This document shows, piece by piece, positions 47,653-60,199 of a stretch of 64,000 bases of DNA (position 1 is its first letter; each line of letters begins with the position of its first letter). Origin of the DNA: Isoetes taiwanensis (taxonomy: Eukaryota > Streptophyta > Lycopodiopsida > Isoetales > Isoetaceae); the NCBI GenBank assembly GCA_021234155.1, contig JAJEKV010000310.1, positions 250,001 through 314,000 of the forward strand. Reading direction: 5' to 3'. A program made the translations under genes and the position numbers. The notes under the pieces were generated by a model that was given only the letters and a program-made list of their open reading frames with translations, did no database searches and had not been told where the DNA came from.

Positions 47653-48945
47653 TTGCACTCCTCGTCATGCGTTTCTTCATTGTCCTTTGAGGCACACTTG
47701 TCATGTCCGGCTGCTACCTTCTTCATCAATTACAAATTTTCTTTTATGGATCTTACCACTCTTGGGTTCATCGGTTTGTTTCTTCCCGGACTCTTCCTCA
47801 TCATGGCTAGCATCATCCTCATGAGCACTTGTCCGATCACTCATAAGCCCAAGCTCAACCAAAAGTGCATAAGGCGATTCATCACAACCGCACCTAAACA
47901 GCGCATGCTATCCGGCCGCAGGGACGAAAAAGCAAGCTAAGTGCCACTTATGCTGCACTTCAGCTTGAACATGCATGGTGTATTCATCACTAAAATCAAG
48001 GCCACACAAGACACAAGCTTCAAAAGTAGAGGATAGAGGAAAGTTATAAATACCCATGTTGATGTTGATGGCACGAAACTTCTTATTATTACGTAGCCTA
48101 GTACGAAATTTGAGTTGCTTTTGAATGCCACTTTTCAATACTTACATCAAATCTTTGCTATGTCTCGTTTGATGATTGAAACCTCATCAACCAAAGAGTT
48201 GTACTTGCCCTTATCCATGCTCAGCAGAGTCTGCTTGGAGAAGACCCTTTAACAAGTCCTCCTCTGTCTTCAAGATAGCAGCTGTCTTCTGATATTCAGC
48301 ATCATCATCAAAATCTCGTTGCAAGTCACATCGTATTTGTATTTCTCTGCATGAATCCGCTAATCATTTGCACACAACTCGAAGCGGCCGGGCTGCCTTC
48401 CATCCTCGGCACCTCTTCTTCAACTTTGATTAGCTTTGTTCACGACCTCACCCTTCATTTCCCTCGAGCTTTCTTACCGGCCCATCACAATCGAATGTTC
48501 TTCTCAAAAGTATTGTGGGGTTTTTCCTTGACCTTTTCTTTCACGGAATCCGTATGAAGTCTGGCGACAAAAGAAGCCCGGTTCACTAAATACTCCTTTG
48601 GGTTTGCAAGAGCCTTGTTGGTGTCTTTGCCATCTAAAGCTCTTGCAAATTGAGTTCGAACCGTGATTAACCGGCTTTCTTACGGTATACCTTGTTAATC
48701 AAATCTGTCAATTCAGCCCTGAAACCTGGCTGGACATCCTTGATCTTCATTTTCCCACATTCAAGTGGACACTTCCAAACCTGTAACCATTCATTTTCCG
48801 AAACATCTTCCGGCTTCAACTGCTTGGGCTTCTTTCCCACCGAAGGCAGACCACGGCAAGTAGCGAATTCACGCTCTGTTCTAGCAACAAAGAATCGCAA
48901 ATAAAATGGAAAAGCTTTTAAATTCAATCTCGTAATAAAATGGAG
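47653..48945 (-). pseudogene. unrecognised minus-strand gene region with a Cys/His motif and acidic tail
   Basis: I cannot name this gene. Reading on the minus strand, 48,667-48,927 encodes FFVARTEREFATCRGLPSVG and WLQVWKCPLECGKMKIKD...FRAELTDLINKVYRKK. About 48,500-48,660 gives ARALDGKDTNKALANPKEYL and VNRASFVARLHTD. 47,935-48,060 gives ACVLCGLDFSDEYTMHVQAE and QHKWHLACFF (CX2C...WHX2C, a possible zinc site). 47,700-47,850 gives a Glu/Asp-rich stretch (HEDDASHDEEESGKK) and KRKFVIDEE. Frames change between these blocks, which may be introns or decay. Its position opposite the transposase gene suggests the element's accessory (TnpA-like) gene, but that is inference from position only. Confidence 0.45.
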
Positions 48946-49429
48946 GCGAAAAAACTCAACATTGTTACCTGTTTCGAAGCTGGCTCCATCACTTGAATTA
49001 GACGGAACGAAAAAGAGCTTGAAGAGCGAAAAAGAGCTTCAAAGGGCGCACTGTTCCGGCAGAGCCAAAGAGCTTGAAGTTTCGAAAAAATTGGGAAGCT
49101 TGGGAGGAATCGGACCCCAAATCATTTGGCGCGCATTCCGGAGCTCGTAAGCCCCCTTCATCATGACCGTCGCCAGACTTCATTACGCCCGTCGACAGAC
49201 TTCATTACACCCGTACGGCCCGTCTCGCGAAAAAAAGCAGCGCTCATATAAGGTGCTTACGACTTGCTGATATTTCGCTTTTTTGTACACCACCAATAAA
49301 AAATCACCCGCGATCGTCCTTGTTTTGCAAATAATGAGATAAACCGAGAAAACCAGATCTGAAAAAAGTACCGTAGTAGAAGGAAAGTCTAGCAACCGGC
49401 AAGAGATAGCAATCGGTTTGATTTTGATT

Positions 49430-49655
49430 TCTCAAAGATCCTTTTCTTCTCTCCGAGGGACATAAGTGATAGCAACGGTGGCACCTTCTTGAGAAAACAT
49501 GTGAGCAACGGGCCCGCCAATGCCGAATCTCCATCCGTGATCGAGCCACACGATCCCTGAAAAAACAAGCGATCTTGAGTTTATCGAGGGGGCACGTATG
49601 CGGCGCCGAGAACCAGGATGAGGATCCATAGGGTGCTCTGGCCATTTGGCGGTCT
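49430..49655 (-). pseudogene. short-chain dehydrogenase/reductase gene fragment (glucose-ribitol dehydrogenase-like)
   Basis: The minus strand reads HPMDPHPGS, then in overlapping frames ITDGDS and GIGGPVAHMFSQEGATVAIT with YVPRREEKDL and a stop. This matches the N-terminus of plant SDR proteins of the glucose-and-ribitol-dehydrogenase / NADPH-dependent aldehyde reductase type: an MDP start, then the TGxxxGIG cofactor loop, then EGATVAFTY. The normal TGGDSGIG loop is spread over two frames, and 'cttgttttttcag|g' just before it looks like a retained acceptor. So at most the first two exons are present and frameshifted, and the catalytic Tyr/Lys region is absent. Situated inside the CACTA-like element, it is best explained as a captured host fragment. 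Confidence 0.7.
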
Positions 49656-49689
49656 TGCTTTTTGCGCAGAAAACTTGTCATAGCTCAGA

Positions 49690-52600
49690 ACAAAGTCGTT
49701 GATTTTGCTATAGATAAATCTTACGCCACAATGGGCTGCTCTTAGCAATGCTCTTAGCTCGGGCGGTGACTGTGGAGCTCATGTAGGTCATAAATAGCTA
49801 AAAAATACCTACTTAAAGTCTTTTTTACGCCATGGCTTCACACCATAGACACGTTTTTGCGGTACCCAATTTACTTAATAATCAACACCCAAGATCGTCT
49901 TTAAGCTCTAAACCAAGGAATTTGGTCTTCGCTTGAAAGTCTGAAGAACCCTTGCTGCCAGAGACCTAAAACCCAAAAATTTCAAGCTCTGAAAGTACCG
50001 AAAAGCAAGCTCGTTGCATTTAATTACTTGCTAAACAACACATGAAATCAAAATCCCAAAAGCTCATGTTTCCTTCTGGACCCACAGATCAGACACCGAC
50101 TATCCGTTATCTTGCGGGACAGGGAACATAGCCAGAGGCAGGCTTCTACTTTGGTGCCAGTTAAACGTTGCATAATGGCCCCAATCCTTTCGGTCCACCT
50201 CCTAAACAAAAGAAGGCAACTGTAGCAAACCAAGTCCGGCCCTGCAAATTCGTGGACTTGTGTGCATGCCGTAATAAATTCAACCCTGCAAAATCCCTGG
50301 GGTTTATTCTGGAAGCCACCACACAAAAATCATGGAAGCCAATCCTAAACAGAGATCACAGAAGCGTCCTTAAAAAAATTTTTAAGGTCGAGAGAAAAGA
50401 GAGGTGGTTCAAAACCCTAATACAAAAATGCTCGAGCTTTGCATGCCTGAGGGAACGAAATAGGAAAATGAAGGGGGTAGACCATTACAACATGGATTTT
50501 TTGATAACAAAATACAATGCGCACTCTAGAAGTACTAATTAGTACAGCTCATTCAATACGATCGCCAAATCATATGAAAACCATGTTAAAAAGTGTATAA
50601 AAATACAAAAATAACCCCTTGTTATTTTGCTACATATTGAACGTAAACTGAGGCTTCTGTTTTCGTTGATCTGTTTGTTTTGTTGTTTGGAGGATACAAA
50701 CACAATGGAGGGCAACACATGAACAGAGTATTGCTATACAATTTATGATTCTAGGTAGTATCAAATGAAATGAGAGGGCACCGCAACTAGTTTCGACATT
50801 CTTTATTGATCATCATCCGTAGCACCACCACAATCGATTGAAAATATGCGATGATTGTGTCTACATTTTGCCCAAGAAAAGTAGAAAAAAATATAATGAA
50901 AGTATTGACTGCACCATTCAACAACCAAAATATGATTTGACACAATCGAGTAAAAATTGAGCTTTAATAAAATTGATGTTCATCTAGGCAATTGCTTGCA
51001 GGGAAAAAAGGCCCAGAATACCATACAAGCAACTAATGTATTGTGTGCATTTCTATCCTAGACCTTCCATTCGATATACTTAGGCTTTTCATTTATAGGT
51101 TCTCACAATTTATAGAACCCAAACATTGTCGAGCAATGGTGGAACTATTTCTAGCCTTTCTAATAAGGATGAAAGATGTCGTAATGACCAGGAGGTTGAA
51201 ATTATAGCAATTTTTCCTTAAAATTATAGGGTGTTATTGTGCTCCGCGTTTTATGGAACGACGCCTTCTCTGCTAGCCGCCATCTCCTCTGTGCTTCCGT
51301 CAAGCAGCTTGATTTCAAACTCCGGTAACTCCTTATCTACTCGAAACTTCGATAGCGAGTTTAAGAAGAAGGATCAGAATCTTTTGGAGCAAGCTGGCCT
51401 TGCTACTCAGAGAATCGCAGAGGAAGGGGGGTTTCTCTCGCTCCCTCTTTTAAGAGCTGTTTTTTTTTGTTCTTGAATTGTGGGAAGCTCCGCAAGAGCT
51501 TTAGATGTTGCTAAAATCTTGTGTACAGGAGCTTTTCTTGTGGTTAATACTGCTTCTTGCATCGGAATATAGTGCTTGCAGATTCAGAACATGCAGAAAG
51601 GCTCTTTTTCGCTGTTCTCATGTTTTTTTCTTATAGATTCTTCACTTCTGCCAGTATATTAACGCTTCTCAGGAACTGAGATCAAGCTCTGATTGCTTCA
51701 ATTAATCTCTTATTCTTTTAAAGCTCTTGATAAAAAAAATTATGTGTTCTTATCCGACCTCGAGTTAGTAGATGGATCTGCTCATGTAAATAATCTGCCG
51801 GAACAAGCAGAAGGATGGAAATTTCAACCTCCAGGTCATTATCGGGAATATTCCCTCGGCGGCGCCACTAGACTCGGTGGCGCTGCAGCTTCGCTGCTTG
51901 GGCGCCGGCTCGAGAAATTCCCTCAAGGAATTTTCTCGACTTGAACTTTCTCTAAAATAACTATTCTATTATTCTATTCTAGTACGTATTAAATCTTACG
52001 AAGGGAGCATCAAGGTTTCTATGAAAATTTCTTATAAAATAATTAGGAGGAATGAATCTCTAACAATTTAGGAGGGAAACGGCAATCATAATACGATTTT
52101 GAAATTTGCAGATGCTTTGATGAGCCTTTCATATTTTATACCAAATATGCCATGGCGATGGCCATGGCGCCTAAAAGCATTTTATTTTTCAACATGGAAG
52201 CTCGAAAGAATGCTTCCAGATCGCTGGACTGGACTGCACAGAAGCATGCCTCAATCTGCAGCTTCCTCTATTTTATGGATACTCAGTTTCTTCCGGCCCC
52301 TTATTTTCTCAGATTCATCTAGCAAAGTCAGGTTATCTTTACGGTATTGTTATGCTCCTTCCTTATTTACAGTATTCTTACTTCTGATCAATTGTTTTCA
52401 TATAAACTGTAAGAAGCTTCGGCGATTTAGATGCTTTTTTTTTTTTTCCAAGAACCCAAGTGTTCTATTTAGGCTCTGTTTTTTGAGCTATGCCGATTTG
52501 TTATTCAGACCACGATCAAAGATAGGTAAAGTTCTTATATGTCTTAAGCTTTCTGCAAGGAAATGAGCTAAGATTACAATCTCCAGGTTCTAAATAAGGC

Positions 52601-53589
52601 ATTGTCTGGCGATGGCAAATAAGATCTTTTAAACTCTATTTCATTTATTGCATCCCTCCCATTTTTTCCAGAACACAAGTTCGATCATAGGAAGCCATTC
52701 CGGCGATCTCTTGCCGTCTTTAGCTGAAGCTACTAGCGCAGGTTCGTTCCTGTTTTGAGAATTTATTTTCTGAAACGTGGCTATGATTGCCCCTTTCGTT
52801 TCATAGCAGAGGAGCGAATATTGGATCCAGCGGCTATGGTGATTTGTTTGCAATGATACATTTCTTTTCGGATTTAAAAGGTTTGCTTTTATGTGTTACT
52901 TGCTATTTTGGAACTCCTTAAGCTTCCGGCCAACTTCTCTGATCATTTCACAAATGTAGGATCGCTCTATGGAGTTTAGTGATGGAGAAACTATTTAGCA
53001 AGCAACAATATTACTCCACCTGTGCATTCCAATATTTCTTAACACTTTGCCTTTTCCATTCCTTTGTTTTGAGTGATCTTTTGTCCTCTATTTTTAACAC
53101 AGAACCAAGCTCAGGCTATGGCATCCATCTCAAATTAATGAAGGTCAGATGTGCATTGCTTGAACTGTTTGAATAAACTTAATTCTGATCAATACTTGTT
53201 AGAGAGTATATATTCGAACTTTGAACTATAGACTGATTGTTGCATGCGAGATGGCCTTTTTTAAACTTTAGAGATATGTGCTTTCAAGAGGTCATTTCTT
53301 TCTTTCTTTATCTCCCATGCAAGAGGTCAGAAGCTTCTTTTTGTAAGTGCAAGGTCATCACTTTCTTTCTATACTAGATGTTTACTTTCTTTCTCTACTA
53401 AATTTATTTATCATTGTTTATGAATTTTGGAAATGGTTGGGGTTCAAATCCCCTTGCTCCCTATTTTTATTGCTATTGAGGAAAGCAAAGATAGTGACAT
53501 AGCCGTACTACTATACATAAGAAACCATCCAAACATTACTTGGTATCGTTACTGGTTTATAAATGATAACTATAAAGCTCATGCAAAAT
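49690..53589. other. long gene-free stretch of the CACTA-like element, possible further exon relics
   Basis: No family is recognised. Some pieces look exon-like: plus 51,231-51,420 (STRNFDSEFKKKDQNLLEQA), and plus 52,100-52,290, starting after 'tttgcag' with MEARKNASRSLDWTAQKHAS in one frame. A GC-rich cluster of small hairpins lies at 51,857-51,942 (ggcgccac.../gtggcgc and gagaaattcc/ggaattttctc). At 53,437-53,451 'ggggttcaaatcccc' resembles a pol III B box. Confidence 0.3.
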
Positions 53590-54005
53590 CATGCACATTA
53601 GAACAACACATTGTGAACCATATGCATTTACCATGATATTTATCCATGCTAGTTTACCACAATAACTAACCACGTTATAAAACCACACGAACAGAGCACT
53701 ACTTAAAACCACATCCACAACCATAGTGTTATACCACATGGACAAACCATAAGCTTAAAACACTATAATTATACCACATTCATTTACCAACATGTAATAC
53801 CACTTTGACAAACTCTAGAAAGAAGCCATTTGCCATTACCATGACATAATACCAGACTAACAAACCTAACAAAGGAAACCATTAGTTTAGCCACATATGG
53901 TTTTTAATGAAATTAACCCCCAAACACCCATTAGTTTTGTAGAATGGTTTTCTAGTCATAACCAAGGGAAAAACCATGTAGTGTTTTAATTCTGGGTGCC
54001 TTGTG
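53590..54005 (-). repeat. right TIR and subterminal repeat region of the CACTA-like element
   Basis: Reverse-oriented counterpart of 38,382-38,880: repeated 'aaccatg / accacat / aaaccac' motifs ending in TGGGTGCCTTGTG at 54,005. Confidence 0.75.
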
Positions 54006-54008
54006 ATA

Positions 54009-56867
54009 CCGACCAACAAATGGATCTGTATCCTTAGTGGCATACCAATGAACTTTTTATCACCGAGGGTAGGTTGTCTTTATAAACAATGTCTTTAACC
54101 CTTGCAATCCAAAAAGGACGTTCTTCGTCATCGTCAGTTGAAGGTACAACTACTAGCATCCCTTTCTGCAGATCTACAAGTTTCTTTGGAGTTTGACCTT
54201 CCTTTTTTTTGAGTGCACGTCGAGATCCCAGGTACATTGCACGATCAACGGGCTCCTCGTTGATAATAAAGATTGCGGATAAACGATTCTTACGCAATTC
54301 CTTGGGCATCCTCAGCAGGAGGAGAGGTTTGGCTACTAGGCCAACAAAAAGGATCTCCAAAGTGATGTTGTTTAAGGACTTGGTCACGTCTTTCATGGTT
54401 TCAAAGAAATTCTCCCACCAGCCTTTTTCTTCGTCATTGACTTAAAACACGAACTTATGCTTTTCTCCATGCTGGATAGTGAGACAAGAGGATTCTTGTC
54501 CTTGTTCTTCTCAGTGTTGTCTATTGCACTCTCTAGTGGCTGCTGAATGGCTCTTCTCATTTCTTTAACTTCAGGAACACGTCTCAAGAATTGTAACCCT
54601 GCCTCTGGAAGCTAGGATGCAGAAGTTACAAAGTACTTTCCTTGAAGAATTGCATTATCTTCTTTGAGAAAGAACTTCACATGATGCTGAAAGATCAAAT
54701 TATTCAACTTGTGAATAGCAGAACCTGTGACAGACTGTCGTTGGAAAACAAATTCACAAAAATCACAAGTCTCGCTAAGCACTTCGACAACTGGAGTTGG
54801 ATTGTAGGCTTTCTCGATCACACTGCACAGGGAGTAATAGACAAAATGCCTTTTTTTCTACAAGCAACCTTGAGTAAAATCGACCGAACATTTGGTCTAT
54901 TTGATCATACGTGTGGCCAACAAGTAAGAATCCAACCTTGACCTTTCTGAATATACCTAATTGGACCAGCATTGCACAGTAGGCAAATGGAACTTGGTTT
55001 TTGTTTTCCCTACTTGTATTGTCTAGCTTTATGTAGAGCACTGAAGGCAACTTCTCCGTTGCCAGAAGAATCTTGTTCAGTATTGTCACCGTGAGGTTAG
55101 GATCATTGTGTATATTTGGGTACGTCAAAAATACTCTGCACTTTACCACGCCCTGAAAAACTAAAGCACCAAGTAGATGCAACTTCAAGAGGTCAGCTTC
55201 ATCTAAATCTTTAGGAACATTTATAAAATGAGGAAGGGACGTCTTCTTTTGATCCATGCCATCTACTACCACGGACATGTATTCAAGAGGCCTCTCCAAA
55301 GCTTTTTTTCTGTGTTTTGCAAGCTTCGTTCTTTCCAGGGCTTGAGCCTCTCTGTGTTCCTATAATTGTTGAGTTATTTGATCTGCAACCAAAGACATTT
55401 GTCAATATCCTGCTACGTCACTTGCGCGTTGCTATCGCGGCATAGACACAATGACCCGTATTTGGTTTCTCGCTATGCGCGCATAGACAAGCGACTAGGA
55501 TACATGAAGCATGCTATGCGCGCATAGACAAGCGACCAGAAAACAGGAAGCACGCTATGCGGGCATAGACCAGAATCCTTGCTTTATAAACTGTGCTATG
55601 CGCGCATAGACAAAAGACAAATCTAGTTAAACTGTGTTACGAGTGCATAGATATGGGGAGCGATACTTTGGAAACAAAGAACGTAGAACAGAACTTTGCC
55701 ATGGACCTTTTCTCCTTCAATACGTAACATGTAGAACATCACGAGAACCGATTGCCTTTTGGGATCCTAACAAGATTGAATTCTTGCTTCCACAATCTTA
55801 AGAAGTAAGAGTAGGATATGAACGACTAACTTGAAGACTGGAAAAGATCTTTGTACATGATGTAGACTTCTTGCTTGGTAATGTTGTCCGTAAGATGATG
55901 AACAGGACTGTTGGGTAGCCGCTCACAGTTTGAGTCAAAGAAGCCCACCAGCCATGCTTTTGCTTCCAAGCAATGCACACCAACTACTTTCTTTGGGTGA
56001 CAGTAGTCGTCAATGCATGGATTTCTGTCTAACCATTTTTGTACCCTTGACATGCGATGACTTCCAATGGCATGTATTCTTTTGAAAGCCACCGGCAAAG
56101 CGATTACGTTCAACACGTAGTATGAAAAGCGTGGCTTTGCTTCAGCCTCACGTGATATGCTAGGTAGGATTCCTGGTCACCTTTAGACATTGACAAGAAG
56201 GATTGTCTTGTTTGCCTTAAGGACTAAAAAAGGGAAGTTCATTATACACTTCTTTTGACAACAAGCCGGACGCCCTCACCGCCTCATGTAAGTTAGTCCC
56301 ATTAACCGACACGTAAAAACTGTCCTAAATGCCCTTCAGAGGGTCCCTCTTAAATCTTTTGCACCGGCCGTATGGATTTCTCTCGAGTCGAAAAGCTCTG
56401 CTGGGCTGTTGTTTGCTAGAGCGTATGGTAGGTCTTTCTCGAGTACAAAAAGGCTCGTCTTCAATAGTTGTGTCGTTAACCTTCTCGCTCTCAACCGAGG
56501 AACATGGAAACAATGTTCTAGACTTTCTCCTTAACATTTGTAGGTCATCCTCAGCGACCCTTTGGGTTAACGAGGGGCCTTTTGCATGCCGAAGAGGTCT
56601 CTCTAGAGAATCTATTATGTTTTGCAACGAACTGTGCAATCCCCTGAGAGGTGAAGGAGTTTCAAAAATTGAGTGGATGGTGTGAGTAGGTGAGGCCGAG
56701 GAAACGCCTTGTCGGAGTGAGGGAGATGGGGTTCTAAACACAGAGGAACGTTGTAGAACGTGTGTTGGCGAAGGAGTTTGAAACGAGGTAGACCCGCGCA
56801 TTAAGTGTAGTGGCGACGGAGAAACAAAGCACGGGGGATTCACCTTTATCACATGAGCATATGCCAA
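54009..56867 (-). pseudogene. 5' part of the interrupted DUF7869-like transposase gene
   Basis: Minus-strand gene of the older element. From 56,867 (MAYAHVIKVNPP) it has a Ser/Pro-rich N-terminus with repeated 'TPSP' motifs. Next is a segment 55,826-56,116 with VKWL-like RVQKWLDRNPC and VHHLTDNITKQEVYIMYKDL. The core (54,775-55,360) has VVVDGMDQKKTSLPHF, LPSVLYIKLDN followed by RENKNQVPFAYCAMLVQLGI, and VGFLLVGHTYDQIDQMFGRF. These match the 'DGMDQ / LDN..ENKN / VGHTHEDIDQ' series, which I recall as a DUF7869-type RNase H-like fold. Its three acidic positions would be the DDE/D triad. Then follow linker blocks (54,393-54,821) and a BAH-like tail GMLVVVPSTDDDEERPFWIA, with VHWYATKDTDPFVGRY cut at 54,008. 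Frameshifts near 54,050, 54,400 and 54,600 show it was probably already decaying or has decayed since. The family name needs a profile search. Confidence 0.7.
55430..55645. repeat. palindromic repeats CTATGCGCGCATAG, middle cluster
   Basis: Copies at 55,473-55,486, 55,514-55,527 and 55,596-55,609 are perfect. One at about 55,555 has one change, and further degenerate copies lie at each side. Spacing is about 41 bp, and each is followed by 'acaagcgac' or similar. They lie between exon-like blocks of the interrupted gene, presumably in an intron or a rearranged segment. Confidence 0.7.
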
Positions 56868-56899
56868 GAAGAAACACCCCTATATACGTACGCAAAAGT

Positions 56900-57300
56900 G
56901 TTGGAAAAAACCCCTTCCGTGGATAAAACACACTAGAATGTCAGTAAGAGGGGGATTTAAACCCCTAGTATACGTACGAAAACGTCGAGAAAAAAACCCC
57001 TTCCATACACTCACTAGGTTTATCACGGGTCTTGTGTGAATCCCCATGAAACAAAGCTTTCGGATGGACTATCAAGGGGCCTGGTATGTCAGCGTAAATC
57101 TTTGTCTTCACCGCTTTGTGTGGGTGTCTTTGAACCCGCTCGAGGCAATAATGAAATATTCGAGGCGGAGATAAAAAACGTTTTCTTGAGTGGCTGCCGT
57201 CCATGCTGCAAATGGACAAAGACCCGGACTTAGAAACAGACATGCACCACACCTACTGTGCATATATTAAGTAAGGAAGTACACTAACTAATTAAAATAA
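56900..57300. other. upstream region of the interrupted transposase gene
   Basis: Contains a short direct repeat: 'gaaaaaaccccttcc' with 'tatacgtacg' occurs at about 56,880-56,920 and 56,965-57,005. Open frames on both strands are unrecognised. Confidence 0.35.
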
Positions 57301-57314
57301 TATTAGTAGCAGCT

Positions 57315-58085
57315 TGCCTATGCGCTCATAGCCCGGGTGTAAGATGAACTCTTATTGCCCATCTTGGCGCATAGACAAGATGTCAAAAATTGTGAAAGAC
57401 GTAATAATAAAGTCTATAGCTCAAGCGAAGGAAGACAAGATAAGATAAACAAGCGTAAAGGAAGAGCGGGGAAATCTGAAGAGACTTTGTGTGGGCTTGA
57501 CACTCCATAAAGGATCGCATGAAATGACACGCCTTCGACCTTCATGCAAAATCTCATAGAAAATATCCAAGTACTAAGCGTAGACAATAAATAGGGAAAA
57601 AAGGGCACATTTACGCATACGCAGGCCAAAGCTCACAGGCTCGACCTCGCCTTCCACAGTCCTCGCTTTTTACATATCGAAGTCTATAAGAAGCTGCATA
57701 GACACGCGGCAAATGGCAGGTGGAAGGTACGTCAAGATCTTAGCTGCTAGTTAATTAGCTTACTTTTTAAATTTTTTTGTGCATTATTTGCTTAATTAGG
57801 CTGCCTCCAAAAGGATTAAAAATGTCAATTTCTTAAGTATTTCTGGCCTTCTTCACGTGGTTCGGATATGTTTTGTTTGTTCTAGGTCATTTTGTGATTG
57901 GGTTTGTCTATGCGCGCATGGGAACAAAGGTTTTTTCTAGTGCTTGTCCTTGCGAGCATTGGGCACAAATCTTTTTTTTTTAAGCTTAGCCTATGCACGC
58001 ATGGGCATAACGCTTTTAATGAAGGTCGCCTATGCACGCACGGGCTCAAAGCTTTTCTTTTGTAGTATGCCTATGTCACTATTGG
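57315..58085. repeat. palindrome-derived repeats, right cluster
   Basis: Degenerate CTATGCGCGCATAG copies lie at 57,318-57,331, 57,908-57,921, 57,991-58,004 and 58,030-58,043, plus a weak one at 58,069. Each of the later ones is followed by 'ggg(c/a)a(c/t)aa'. With 37.9 kb they bracket the interrupted gene, consistent with the subterminal zones of one older transposon. Confidence 0.6.
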
Positions 58086-58099
58086 GGATAAGATTTTCT

Positions 58100-58700
58100 G
58101 TTTGATACTTTACTGTTCTTAATATTTCAGTAAGAAGAGAAGCCTTGCAGGAGTAGCCAGGATGGTGAAGGTGGATCCTTCCAAAAGGCAGCCAGGAAGA
58201 GGAGGACGATGAAGGTTGGATGTGGCGAACATTGCCAGGGAGCTGGTGCTTCTAAATCTGAACACATTGAAATAAGACACAAGAAAAATGAAACATGAAG
58301 CAGGAAACAAGAACTGAATGAAGAATAATGAACAAAATCTACTGTAAGGAATCTTAATGTTTAATCCATCATTTTGATGCCTACTATTTGATGCACATAC
58401 TTTTTGCTTGTCAACAAAAAAAAAAAAACATTGTAGTCAACCAAAAGACTAGAATGAAGAACAGAGTTTACAAACGAAAGCTTATTCTTTAATCCGAGGA
58501 TGCCTGCAGATTGATGCCCATGTTTTTTGCTTGAAAAAAAAGGCATCAACCTAAAAATTTGAGAGACAAGTCTAGCATTAAATACCATAACAAAAGCTAT
58601 GGCTTCGTACCAATATGTGGCAACAATCGAGTCCGCCAGCAACAACAAGAATCGAGAAGACTAAAGTCTGGAGGACAAAAGTTTTGGGGTTTATCAAGTT
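58100..58700. other. gene-free stretch
   Basis: Nothing recognised. A decayed direct repeat of 'ttgatgc.catgttttttgcttg..aaaaaa' occurs at about 58,385-58,430 and 58,510-58,545. Confidence 0.35.
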
Positions 58701-58709
58701 CAGAAATAC

Positions 58710-60001
58710 CTAGGATTGATGCAAGAGAATTTGCAAAAGTGGGTTGCTGAAGGTAATGCTCAAGGACTTTGTTTAAGTAATGCAGTAAAAAAGTTTCTAC
58801 TTGTGGTTGAGGCAGTTCCCACTTCTCCAGGGGCAAACCGTGATGTTCCTCACGATATTGCACGTCCGGGACCTAGTGCACCATCAGGGATGGACGTGGG
58901 GCTGCCCAATGAACCAGTGGCCCAGGATGTCATGGAAGGCATTGCTCAACCAGAGGAATCCCTGGGGGAGCTTTCAGGTGAAGAGATTAAGTCTCTGAAG
59001 CGTGTAAAAATGCCAGATTTCTATGGCAAAGATGTCACGCCTGAGCAGGCAATGCATTGTTCAATCAAATGAATTGTATTTTGCAGCCATGAGGAAAGGC
59101 GAGAATGTCCTACTGATGTATGCGACCTTGAAATTGAAGGATTTGGGGCCGACAACCGCATTGTGAGACATCCACATGGACAATGGTCGGAAGCTGGCAT
59201 TACTTGGAGAAATTTTGGCGCTTGTTCCAGCAAGAGTATGCATCTCACCATTAGGAGGTAGAGGGGTTCAAGTCCTATTCAGACCCTTAAATGTGACATG
59301 TGGGATGCTAGAATTCGTACATATTTGTTGCAGGTAGAACCTGCTGATTTTGAGCTAGTTGTTGGGGATTGCCGCGGTAGAAAGGGAGGAATCCAAGAAG
59401 GCATAAAACTTTGCTAATTGGAAAGTAAAAAGGGCCGGGGGAACCTCTCAAGGATCTGCTCCTTCTAAGAAGCAAAAGAATGATTCCAATGGGGGTAAGG
59501 CCAAGGAGGGTGATACCAAAACGGATAAGCCCAAGGGTGTTATCGATGTGGCGTGGTAGGGCACTTTGTCTGGGAATGTACCAAGCCTTGCAAGAAAGTT
59601 TTGGCTAGCGCCGCAGAGGTAAATAATAAGCAAGAGGTCAAGGCATTATCAGTTATCACTCGGGAGGAAATGGTGAGCCCTACTTCACGCTCTTATGTAA
59701 ATAAAGTTATAAGATTGCTAGGTAGAATCAATGAGAAAAATGTGGTTGTTTTGGTTGATTCTGGAAGCACTTATAATTTTATCTCTGCAGATCTAGCGCG
59801 TGATTTGCGGTTGGATTTGAGCGAGGTGGTCTATATGTGAGACTGAGGCGAGGCCACAAACTCAGTATCATAGTGAGAAAGCAAGGGGTGTTTGCTTGGA
59901 GTTGTTGGATAAAGAGTCGTGAGTTGTGACATCTATGTGCATAGATTTGGACATTGCTACGTTGAAACGCTATGATGTCATTCTAGGTATGAGATGGCTT
60001 G
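58710..60001 (+). pseudogene. Ty3/gypsy-type gag-protease remnant
   Basis: In shifting plus-strand frames this carries a gag C-terminal region (VKMPDFYGKDVTPEQAM at about 59,005), a Lys-rich linker, and a CX2CX4HX4C zinc knuckle (YRCGVVGHFVWEC, about 59,540). A retropepsin-like aspartic protease segment follows: VVVLVDSGSTYNFISADLAR at 59,740-59,800, with the catalytic DSG, then KRYDVILGMRWL at 59,965-60,000. Frameshifts interrupt it near 59,070, 59,420, 59,540 and 59,840. Reverse transcriptase, RNase H and integrase do not follow; unrelated repeats begin after 60,001. No LTRs are identified. It is a truncated, inactive relic. Confidence 0.8.
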
Positions 60002-60199
60002 TGATGGCCTGTGAGCTCTGAAACCCAGTCGGCTCTAAAACCCAAATGTAAAAAAATCCGGAACTGTGATAGCTGGATGAATATGAAGAATGGCAGAATA
60101 TGAAGAAATGTCAACCAGTTAGTGTGGAAGAATATGAAAAATCCAGTCGAGATTCTTAAAATGCCCACCTGTGATTGCCTGAAGAATATGCAAAAACCT

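Noticed and set aside
53430-53460. Possible tRNA-derived SINE (ggggttcaaatcccc)
   Set aside because: Only a B-box-like palindrome is visible; no A box at the right distance and no tail or target duplication.
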